This document shows positions 47,401 through 59,400 of a stretch of 64,000 nucleotides of DNA, piece by piece. The stretch covers positions 62,221,397 through 62,285,396 of the forward strand of contig NC_134414.1 in the NCBI RefSeq assembly GCF_030867145.1, written 5' to 3'. Positions within the stretch are counted from its first letter, which is position 1. Every line of letters starts with the position of its first letter. The notes beneath the pieces were generated by a model, which saw only the letters and a program-made list of their open reading frames with translations, searched no databases and was not told where the DNA came from. This stretch comes from Opisthocomus hoazin (lineage: Eukaryota > Chordata > Aves > Opisthocomiformes > Opisthocomidae). The position numbers and the translations under genes were made by a program.

Positions 47401-50400
47401 TCATATACTTAAGCGTTAGAACCAGGGGAAATTTTGTTAAAGGAGTTCTGAGGGCTGATGTTGAATGACGTTAGGGACTTAAGCACAAAATAGAAGTGTT
47501 TGAAGAATTTACCAAGGAGAGAAAGGGAAGAGGACACTTTGAGGTAAAGGAGGAAAGAAGCAGTACTGGATGCCTTTGAGGACTCAGTAACTTCAACCAA
47601 CATTCTGTGTATAAAATGCAAGGTAGTGCAAGTTTTGATTTTAAAATAAACAATTAAAAATAAGGCAAGTCCTGCTGATCTGTCCCTTTTAAAACTTTGG
47701 AAGTCATTCTGATCAGCAACAAGATTGAAGCCAGTGCCTTGTTCAAACTGCCTAAACAGATGAAGGCAAGTACAATGTAACCCCTTCTATTTGCTCAGAG
47801 AGGGGTTTGAAAAACGAGGATCTTTGTCGACAAAACTTTAGACTTGTTTAAAACTACATATGAAGCAAAGTGCATAAATTCCCAGCTGATCCCAGTTAAG
47901 CATTTCCCACATCTGTAGCATCGTAATTTGCTGGTGTAGCTGCTCTTCCTGGGGAAAATGTAAGAAACACGGCTTTACAGTAATACTGTCTGTGACACGT
48001 TGTGTTTGTTTGTCATGAATCTAGAAATATGTAGTGTGCTGAAAGTGAGATATATGATTATGCCATGTGGATATACTTTCTACTGATGCTGAGGAATCTA
48101 ATCTTTAATAGCTGTCTGCAGAGAGTTGGGTTAATTAGGCTACAACTGAGAGGTCTGGGGCTTCCAGCGGGTGATGGGGGGACGACTGTTGTGTATGATG
48201 TGTCCCATGGTAAATGATCAAGCATGTTAGAGGGAGGAATTTGATTCCTCTGACTTCTGATAACTTGTATTGAAGCTAAAAATGTCGTTCTTTTTTCAGA
48301 AGTTTGGAGTTGGAAACATTTCCAAGGGACTTTAAAAACTAATTTTGCTTTATTTGCAGCTTTAGTCAGTTCTCCATGATACAATTATTAATGGGACAAA
48401 AAGAGATCCTTGAACAAGCATTTCAGTCTCTCCCATTGTTCATGTTTGCAGCTCAAATCCAGTCCTAGCAATAATGAGGAAAAAGAAGCACAGACTCAGC
48501 TGACAAAGTCTGATGAGCTACAGCGCTTGCATTCACAAGCATTATCTGCCTACCAGCAAGAGGATTACGAAGCCGCTATTTCTCTTCTTGATGAAATCTT
48601 GGCAGTAAGTGTTAAGTAAAATGGTACTGTGAAAGGGAAGTAAGAGCTCCTGTCTGACATCTGTGTATTTTTGTTTAATAACTTCTTCATTGATGTGAAA
48701 ACACTGGTGTAATTGGCCCAGTTTTGCTGAGCGCCATGAGTCCATAATGAAGTTGGAGAGTGGAGAATGCTGAGCACTCCCTGCAAAAAAGTCAAAATAA
48801 TAGCTTGTAGTTTGAGTGAAAGGTACAACTTCAGCCAAACTTTGGTTGCAGGTGACTGTCTTGATTATACTTTCCTATTTTTCAGTGTTCTTGAGGAAGC
48901 TGGGGGAAAATAGTTGTTCTCAAACCAATGAAGTTTTGCCAAATACAGGAGATGTAGGTTTCTCATCTAGATTTTTCATGGCATATCTGCAGGCAAGTTT
49001 TGTCTTGAGAAAATGAGGCAACAAAAGTTAAAAAAAAAAAAAAATCGGACCTAAAAATGTACACAGCTATCTGTATTTTCAGCTTGTTCCTTAGATATCT
49101 GTTCATGTTGATTCTTAATCGGCATAGGTAGTGTGATAGTATCAGTGCAGATAACTCAATTGTGGGCATTTTGTGTGTCATATGGAAATATATATTGAAA
49201 GACAGCTAACAACTACGAACCTTCACAGAGAGGTTAACACTGACTTGGAATTTACAACATTCAAGCTTTTGGTGAAGAAAGTGCCAAAGTGTGGGTGGGT
49301 GTTTGTGGGGAGGGAATGTGGAAAAGCCTCATTTTCCGAAATGGTGGCTTACAAACAAAAGCTAAGACCCAGAATAAACTCTCTAAAATGAATTATGATA
49401 GGCAATTCCTTTTAAGTAATTATTCTTGCCATACTGTCACATTGTTACTTCTGTATACATCTTTAAAATCCAGATACTAAGGTCAAATCTTGTGTGGCTG
49501 AGTCTTACCCATAGGCTTCTTTCTGGAGGACAACTGACAGCTTGGTCCTTGCTGTTCATTATCCCTATTCTTTTGGGAAGATTAATTTATGACTGCTATC
49601 CCTTCCTGGAGGGTCAGCCGACTGTCCCAGTTTAAGCAGTGCCAGTAGATTTAATTCATCTCCCTGCATGAGTTCATTGAATCATCTGCAAATTTTTCAG
49701 GCCTTTGTTTTCTGTTTGGGCAGGTGCATCACAGCATCCACCAGGAAGCAGAGATGCTAATTTCATGCGCTCTGCATGCAGCTTGAGCCTTATGCTGTTG
49801 CAGTTGGCAAATGGGATTTTTCTTTTGTTGGGGAGGAAAAGAAGTGAAGTGTTATGGACCCAAAACAAGCTTTAATTTTGATTTCTCAAGGTTTGTGTTT
49901 GGGATGCAGAGCTACGGGAACTTCGAGCTGAGTGTTACATAAAGGAAGGGGAACCAAGCAAAGCCATTAGTGACTTGAAAGCCGCTGCCAAATTAAAGAA
50001 TGATAACACTGAAGCCTTCTATAAAATCAGCAGAATATATTATCAGCTGGGGGACCATGAATTGTCACTCAGGTAATTTTACTGTTTGCTGTAATCGTTA
50101 TAATTGAGACAAAATGTGATGGTACAGGTCCTGATAAACCATGAAATATCTGTGTTGTCTGTTTTTTGGATGGAATAGCAACTCTGGTCTGGATCTGATA
50201 AAGGAAGCTCCTTTCCAAAAGTTAAGAACCGCCAGTGAAGACACCATGTTTGTTCTTGGCAGCCCAGCTATTGACGGTTCCTAGCATCTTGCTTACTAAA
50301 GTAGAAGCCATAGCGAAGGTCTGAGAGTTGCTTACACCTACTGTCTTTATGGTATTTATCCATCCTAGAAGAAAGTGCTACTCTAAACTTGCTTTGGTGG

Positions 50401-53400
50401 AGTCTGTTTTTCAGCCTTGAGCTTCCATTCAAGTTAAGTTTACAATGAAAAAAAAATATGACATTAAGTCTTGGGGCTAGATTTTTGTTTTCAAGAGTGG
50501 AAACAAGATTACAAGCTTAAGAATAAATAAAAAGCACGTGTCCACAAGTGTCCACGTATGAGGAGCTGGGAACCCAGAGCTGTCAATCTTTCATTCTTGC
50601 AGACAGTGTCCAGTATTTTGAATGATTTTTTGATAACTGAATATGAGTAAAAGGGTAGGGAGTTAAGTTTAAGATGTTATTCCTGTATATCCCTAGTCAG
50701 TCCTGCAGATAAGAGTTATCTGAGTTATAAGAGCTCTATAGCTCTTGGACTTGCTGGGTGATTAGTCTTGTCCTTCTCTTAGTTTCTTCCTCTTACCTTT
50801 GCAGGCTTAATGATTTTCAAATAATAGATATTTTTGTCTGCTTAGGAACGAAAGAAGATTTTGTGATCTCTTTCTGAAAATAACACCTTGGTTGTGCTAT
50901 GATGACTTTGTAACAAAACTTTTATTCCTTTATATGACCACATTCTGGAGTCTTTAAGGATTATTTTAAGAGGTGCCTGCCCTAACCAGAGTCTGATTAA
51001 ACAGTCTTCACAGTGAAAATTCAGGTTGAGGCTTGGCTGAGATTCCATCAAGAGGAGGTTTGGGTCTTAGCTGAGCTTTGTCTGTTTCAGGCAGCATAAA
51101 ATATACTTCTGCTTAGGTGTTCTGTAATATAGTTGAGTTAAATATACAGGAAATTTACAATCAGTTGTATATGATAACTGCTGAATACAATTTCTTTCTC
51201 GGGGTATATTTTCTTATGCTGTTTAGTCAGTTGTTAATGTAATGCTTCTCAATCTTTGTGTGTTTGGTAATACAAAATAATTGAAAACAAAACTAGAGAA
51301 GTATCCCTGTATGTTCTGGAAGACGTTTTTTTCTCACTTTAAATTCATTTTGGGATGGAGGGAGAGATTGTGTAAAGAAGTCAGCTATTGTTCTGGACAG
51401 CTTATAGATGCTGCATTGTGTCTCTAGGTGAAATTTCATAATGGGTGGTGACATCTTTCTGGTTTGGGTTGTTGTTTTTTTCCTCCCTGTGAACAGTGAA
51501 GTCCGGGAGTGTCTGAAACTGGACCAAGACCATAAGCAATGCTTCTCTCTCTATAAGAAAGTGAAGAAACTCAATAAGCAGATCGAGTCAGCAGAGGAAT
51601 TAATCAGAGAAGGCAGGTAAGTGTTCACTGCTATATTAAAAAAAAAAAAAGAAAAAAATCACTACTGAGGTGCCAGCTGATTATTGATTGAGGATTGAAG
51701 TGATGCTTTTTGTGTCTGTCAATTGAAGTGCATAACTGAGCACGGCTCTCAAATTCCAATTAAAATAAATATTGACTCGCATAGTGACAATCCTATTCTG
51801 ATTCCTTCTGATGCCACTGTCTTCTCTTCACACATTTAACTTTTGTGGAGCAGGCAGTAGGACCATCATGGGGGTAATATTAGTCAGCTTTCATATATTA
51901 CACAGCACTGATGAGGCCACACCTGGAGTGCTGGTATCTGAAGGATGAGAGATGAAGCTACACAGAGAAAGTCTAGTGAAGTGCCACTAAGATGATGGAG
52001 CAACTGGAGCATATCTCTTCTGTGAGACAATGTCGAGAAGTCCCTGCCAACCTCAGCTGTTCTGTGGTTAAAGGACCACATCTTTAGACTAAAACCACCT
52101 AGTAACTCTGCAGTGCCTTGATAGCAAAAGTGGATCTGACTGATGGGCTGTTCTTACACATCCTGTTAAATGATAGACAGCACCTCTGTATTATTCTACT
52201 TCTTGCTTTATTTCAATTTTATGTATTCCCAAGCACACGACATCCAACTGTAAGGACCCATAACACATGATTAAATATTGTCAAGGTGGCTTTTTCAAAT
52301 GAGGTATAATCAGGAATGTGAATCAGCACAGCTGAAGACAGTTTAAGTCGGCAGTCTGTTTGGACTCTCTTCACTTCAGTCTTCTGTTCAATCCAGTATC
52401 AACACGTTTTCAGGGAGTCTTCTGAGAGCTGGAATTTCTTCTAACGTGTGGTAGCCCATGGGTTCAATCACACACTTGCATTTTTAGGTGAATGTTCTAA
52501 TCCATTTCTTACTCAAACCATGGAACTTCAGCATCTTTGAAACCTTCACAGCAAAAATACATTTTACTATGACTTGCCGAGAAGGAAGGGAGAAAACAAC
52601 CACTGGATTCAAGCTGGCATAAAGAACTTTGTTCTTTTTTGAACCAAGAAATGCAAATAGCACAGTGCTCACAGCAAGACTCCAAACTTGGTCCGTCTCG
52701 GGTATCGGAGAGGGAGATGCGTTTTTCCAAGTGCAGAGTGGCATGTTGGATGGGAGGCATGTCTAGAGACTGTGCACAGCGAGGAATGGTAGGCGTTACC
52801 TTCTGCAGAAGCCTGCCAGGCGTAGTGCCTCCTGTTGTAGCAGAGGGAAGGAAATGGGGATGTAATTCTTGAGTTTTCTTCGTGCTGTTGTCTCGCACCA
52901 CGCCTTTAAGACTATTAAAGTTAAGGTACATTGCTAGAAGGATGTGAAAATCTGAATATTCAAATTTTAAAACTTGTAAATAACACCCTAAAATAGTTAC
53001 TAAATTTCATGTTATGCCTATCTTTATTATTTAAACAGGTATGAAGATGCTATCAATAAATATGATTCTGTAATGAAAACTGAGCCTGAAGTCCCAATTT
53101 ATGCCACTCGTGCCAAAGAAAGAATCTGCCACTGCTTATCAAAGGTAATTCTGCTTCTATCTCACTCTGTAAAAGACAAGCAAAACACCCTTCAAAAAAA
53201 CGCACAGCTACATGAATTTTGTTTTACTTTCTGCTCCCTAGAATCAGCAGGCTACAGAAGCCATAAAAGTTTGTACAGAAGTTCTGCAACTGGAACCAAG
53301 CAACGTGAATGCCCTGAAAGACAGAGCAGAAGCTTATTTGCTGGAAGACCTGTATGAAGAAGGTGCAGTTGCATGCCGTTTGTGCATATTTCTTTGTGGG

Positions 53401-56400
53401 CATTTAAAATGCAGCCAGGGTTTCAAACACTTTTAACGTGCACTTTGATTCTACACTATGTTGTTATCCCTAATCAGCACTGGTAGTTGCAGATTTACAA
53501 AAATATCTGCTGGTAATTTTGCCTTGATTAGTTTAAGTGGAACATACTTGTTTTATCTGCAGCAGAGTTGTCCTAACAGTGGGCTGCGTTCAGGATGTTT
53601 TATGAGACTACAGCTTACTCAGCTTGCTTAAACACATTTTACATAATGAGCAATGTCAGACAATTGGGTTCAGAGATAAAAGATAGTTGAGTTAGGGTGA
53701 TGTAAATCCATTTTAGGAACTGCATTTAGTGTCTTCAGACAGCAGGGTGAAACAATACTGCTCTATCCCCTAGCATATGTTGAGGGCAGAGGAGGATGAC
53801 AGCCATTGCTTCACCTCCGTGGGTCTCTGTAGTGCTGCTAAGCAGCAGTAAACTGACTCTGCTCCCGAGGCTGTGTTTTCCATCCGAGGTTTCCATAGAA
53901 TGCGTGCTGTTACATGGTCCCATCTACAGCCTTGGAAAGTGGGGACTGAGTAATGGGTGTCTCGGGTTACACCATTATGTTGTAACCCAGCTTCTTGAAG
54001 AGTACCAAGTGCTAATGTGCTATAAAAAAAAATCTTCAAGATTTAATTTAGTGAAGCTCATTTCTGCAAGAAACTAGGCTTAAGAAGGAAGTTCAGACAA
54101 TCTTATCTGTTCCACCTCCATGCTCAGTCATGCAGCAGTTTTTGGAGCATTGGGCTGTTTCGGTCAATGTGCTGAGGGGAAGGACTTGCAGGCTTTAAAT
54201 CTGCAGGAAACTAGTTCCATTAATTTTAGTACTCATAGAACAATTTTCTTTTTCTGTATTTGGGTACTGGATCTTTCGCTTTACAACTGAACAAAAATAT
54301 CTTTTCAATTTAAACATTCATGAAGGCAGCTGTTCTCATTAATAGAACGTTCAGATTTTATTTGTCTTTTTGAGAAATTAATCACTGAGAGGTGGTATTA
54401 CTCACCTCTTGAAGCTCACTTGAAAAATGAGATACCTATTTTGTTCTTTTCTTAGACCTCCTTGGCTCAAATGACAACAGGGTATAAAGAGGACTGGTGT
54501 GGTTTCAGGCAGTCCCCTTCATCGTCCCTGTAGACTTTGTACCTCTGAAGTGACCCAGTCCTAGTCCCTCTTTGCCGAGACTGGCAAGCCTTCTTCCTCC
54601 TTATAAGAAAACAGATGGAAGACAACAACATTTCAGAGAACTGATGACCTTTGCAGAAAGGGATAGCTTTAAAAAAAACACCCCACCAAAGTGTGAGGAA
54701 AAACTGTCTTTCCGTTTTCCTTCGGGTGATGTTTTTCCCTCTTTTGATTGTTTAGAACTGCAGGGTCAAGGTGAAAGGAAGGCTCAGGACGATTTCACAG
54801 CGATGAGCCCCCCTTTGGGCATTTCCCCATCTCTTTCTGTACTTCAGTACAGTGGAAGTAAGCTCAGTCAGTGCTGGGAAAAGTAGATTTACAACTGAAT
54901 AAAACAATCCCACCTCCCTAAAAATAGTTAAAGGTACAGAATACAAATCTACATAAACTACAGCTTGTGCAAAGGTTTTTCACTTGAGAGGAAGGAATAT
55001 CAGCAATAGGAGAACCCAAGGAAAAACGAAGGTAATTTTCCCCCCCTCAAGGTGTATGAACCTTCAGCTTGGAGGGGGGTCCAGAGAGGGGCAGGCTGAA
55101 CAGGCCTTACTGCGAGTCTTCTTAGATGGACCTTTTGCTGCTTATGGTGGACAGAATTGATCTGTTTGTTTTTCTTGAAATTGAGGAATCCCAATTAGGA
55201 TCTTTATAACATTGTCTTCTATTAAATCCTTATCTATTCCTGGTTCCTTTAGGGTGAGAGAATCTGGCAACTCTTGCAAATTAGAGGAAAAAAGGTTTTG
55301 TAACAAGGTCTTGCACAAATGCACAGAGTCAGCTTGGTCGTGTGCTGGAGCAAATGCCTCCCTATGATGGGATGTAAGGAGACACAGAGAGGACACACAT
55401 GGGATCTGGGAGGGCTGAATTCCTGGGCTGGAGCCTGCTGGGCTTGGCCTAGTCTGGTTCCGAGTGGACAGCTGTGCTAGGGTAGAGCCGTACTAGTCCA
55501 AATCCCTGTTCTTCAGCATATGCCCTGCCTTCCTCCTGCCCTTGGCAGCAGTGGGGTGGGTGTAGTTACAGTCTGCCTTCCAGCAGAGCCCCCATAAAGC
55601 AGTGTTATAGTCCATTAATGTTAGTCTGCCTGAAGATGTCTTCACTTACCCTTCAGTTTTGACTGCTGTAAAATGGTGGGTGATTGCCCTCTGTTGTAGA
55701 GAACAGTAGAGCAATTAAAATTGTGGTCTCGTTTTTAAAGGGGCAAACTGATTCCCATTTTTCCCTCAAGAAAATGTCAAGCTGGAGGCACTGATTTTCG
55801 TGTTTAAAGGCAGGAAATCTCAAAGTACTTGTAATTCAGAACTTTGGAGGCAATTGTTGTTAAATGTTCAAGACGCACTTCAGCATGTATAGCTGAGTTC
55901 TGATTCGCATCGAATGGCTTTAATTACTTGATAATCACATGGGATCCAGGGCTCGTCTACAGAGACGAATGTGTAATGACTCCCTTTCTGGCTTGCCTGC
56001 TAAGTACAGGAGTCTGTCTGCCTGAAGTACACAGCACAAGTTTTGTCAAAGAAGAAAAAAAACCCACCTTGCTGTTTCAAAATTGGTCAGGGCGTGCTTT
56101 TTCTCCCCCCAGCTCCTTGTAGAGGAAACAGTCCCCATTTCAGTAACAGCAAAACTGTTCAGTTATTCCTCTGACAGAATTGGCGTGGACATAAGGGGTC
56201 TGCAGTTACTTGATCACTCTACAAGATGCAGGCAAGACAGGAAAGCCAGCTAAGGCGTTTAGAGATACGGTGCCATTACTATTTGAGAGATTGTGAAGGC
56301 GCTCGTATTGAAAGGAGGACAGTTAGATTTGACTCAAGTATTTAAATGGCAAGTGATACTGGAAACTGGTTGTTCCTTTCATATGGTGGGGCAGGGTGAA

Positions 56401-59400
56401 GGGAAGAAAGGATGCCCTCTGAAATAGCAGGTCAGTAAGAAACAGCGGTGATTCTTGTCTTGGTTTGTGAGGTACTAGTGCTTTGAGGAATACGGTGGCT
56501 GAGAAGAACTGATTAAATATGTCACTTGACATACTGTGAATTAGTAGTAAGTTCCCTGGTTTCATAGCAAACTTCTGGTGGTCAGGAAGCTGTCACCCTG
56601 CTTCCGGCCGTCACCCCTCAGGTGGGGAGAGCAGTTAGCTCTCTGAAAGAGGAAAATTCCTACACTAGAAAGTGCCATCAAAATTGGAGTCTCTTCCAAC
56701 TGAGAGAAAGTGTAAAGTGTTCTCGCCATCAGGTGTGCTGGGTGCATTCCCTCTGCTGTGCAGCGCTAAAAACGATACGTTCCTGTAGGCTGGGTACTGG
56801 CAGCCTTTAAATGAGGGAGTCAAAAAGAGAGAAATCTAGTGCTGCTGTTGCAAATACGTGACCCCTGAGCAGGCTGGTTTCCAGCGGTGGCGCGTGCTGT
56901 AGAGGTTGTGGTGCTCGGTGCAGCTGCGCAGCCTGATCTGCGTTTGGCAGGACGTTGTGACGGGACCTCCCGTTATTACGTGAAGCAGATGAAGCACGCT
57001 GGCGCTTACAGGTACTGGAGCGGTAAAGCAGCGGAATGAAGCCCCTGCATTTTCATTGCTTTCATCAGTTTCGACAGCATGTATTGGGCAGACTGCTGTT
57101 TGGTATTTTATGACTGGACAAATTATTAAAAATATCAGTAGAAGCCAAAATGCTTTGTTCAGGCAGCAAATGACAGCGTCCAGTAATGTGAAAATGAATA
57201 GAAATTGTTTCATTTGTAATAGCATATGAAATTGTTGGGGCACTGGAAATACTTTTTGGAATTTTGTTTTCAATAACAAAAACAAGATTGCAGTGGTATC
57301 AGATGTCTGGGTAATACAAATTCATTAGCACTTCCTGCTGTCTTGCTCAGAAACAGTGAAAAACAAATGTAACACCTGCTGAGAAATAGCATCTGCTTGG
57401 AAATAATCTGATGCAAGTACTTTGTCTAACTCGAGAAACCTAGGAGACTTGGATCTGCAAATGAGACTTTGAGGATTAGAACAGTGAAAGAAGAGCAGTC
57501 TCGTTAAAGACTTTAACAGTTGCTTCCCTTGGTAAATATTGATATCAAAGAATATTTAAACTTTGTGTCTTAAGCAGTTACCACTTACAATAATAATATA
57601 GTTTACTTAAGAAATTATAGGTCTACACTTTTTTAAAAAAATACATTAATACATTACACACCTCTCTTGCTTTCATTCCTAAGAAATGCAACTCGAAATA
57701 AAAGCAAGAGCATGCCTTTGGGAGAAAAAACCCTAAAATATAACTGTCTGCATATTATGCAGAGGCGTGAAAAGCAAATATTTGTCTTGCACTGACAGTA
57801 TGAACCTGCTGGTAATCTGAAATCCATGTTTATTGTCCTTAAAGAGGAAGAGGCTTTCTGTTGTGCTGATTGAGTGCAGACTGTGGGAGAAGGAGGAATA
57901 TTAATTTAAAGACTCCGTGTAATGCATCCTTCAGCTGAACAGCAGCGGGGGACTGACACGTGCACTGGGCTCTTCAGCTCCCGGTCACTGAAACTTGCTG
58001 CTTGACTGCTGCTCTGTCCCAGCCCTGGATGCTCGTCGTGTTTGTCCGTGTGGCTGCTGTAACATGTAGAGAGTGTTCTGACCTACTGCTAGTAACCTCC
58101 CTTCTCCTTCCTTTCCAAAAAGTGTGGTGAACCTAAAGAAAGAAAATTACCTAATTTGTATGTAAAAGTGAATCTCTTCTACACCGAGGTTTTCTAATTT
58201 GGAGGAAAAAAAAATGGCAAGTTGAAATAAAAGGTTTGCTTTTAGTAATAGCAAAACTTCGGTTTTAGTGAGTGGTTGAGCTCTTTAAAGTGAAGTTTGT
58301 GAAGAGTTGTGTAATCTCTTTTTCCATTCACTTTTTTTATAAAAGCTATTAAAGACTATGAGACTGCTCAAGCCAATAGTGAAAATGACCAGCAGATTCG
58401 GGAGGGGCTGGAACGTGCCCAGAGGATGCTGAAGCAATCACAGAAGAGGGATTACTATAAAATCTTAGGAGTAAAAAGGTGAGATGTTAGTATCTGAGGT
58501 GATGGTGTGAAAGTTGGTTATTAAACCAGTAAATCTAGGGCTGATCACTTGAATTTGTCTGCTGAGTGTTGGGTTTTGTTCCTGTATCTTGCTACCTTCA
58601 CTTTCCTACTGTAGTAGTTCAGCGTTTCAAGTCGTATTTGCTAACAGTTCCTTCAGAAGGAGTGAAGAAATAACACTGGTAAGGAAGGAAATAAATCCCT
58701 TGGCAAGAAATTCTTAGTATAGATGATCAAGTCAGGTGAATGAATTGGGGAAGAAATGAAGGCTGGAAGGAATTACTGAAAGCAACTGAAAAGAAAATTG
58801 TAGCGGGTAGTGTGATAGATTGGAGAAGTTTGAAAGGACTAATTGAAAGGTATCTCACAACACTTCTGCCATTAACGTTGAGAAACTAATGACTAATCTT
58901 TCTAATGAAGACCAAACAAATGCCCAGTTCTGAACTAGTGTTGGTCATCCTTCCAGTTGTTAACTAATTTCATCTCTGCTCTGTGTGTGTTTTGTTACTC
59001 ACCTGATTGTACAAATTCTTCAGCCTGGGAACTGCATTCTGCATAGTAGCTGCCAGTAGCAGCTTTGCAAAGGAAGTAAACGACTGGTGAAGGAAAGAGT
59101 TGAGTAATCTTGGTTTAAAGTTGCAACCTGCTTCCTCTGTTTTTTGTGTGAAGAATCTTCAGTGCCATCTACAGAAGGTTAACTCATAATTTTCCTGATG
59201 CCTTTAATTACTTAATTACAATGTTGAAAATAAACCTGGAGATTCACTAGTGTGGCATATGAACAATTAGAAAATTAAGTTATCTGTAATTTTATCCATC
59301 CAGAAATGCTCGAAAGCAAGAAATCATAAAAGCTTACAGAAAGCTGGCATCCCAGTGGCACCCTGATAACTTCCAGAGTGAGGAAGAAAAGAAGAAAGCA

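Larger units (their letters stand above)
39122..48451 (+). other. DNAJC3 intron 4
   Basis: A 9.3-kb intron. It holds an A/C-rich low-complexity tract at 41704-41767 and a short AT-rich tandem repeat near 44250-44300. No extra exon or recognisable transposon was found. Confidence 0.5.

Noticed and set aside
56836..57285. 149-codon minus-strand frame in DNAJC3 intron 9
   Set aside because: No domain, no codon bias and no flanking splice sites consistent with an exon.
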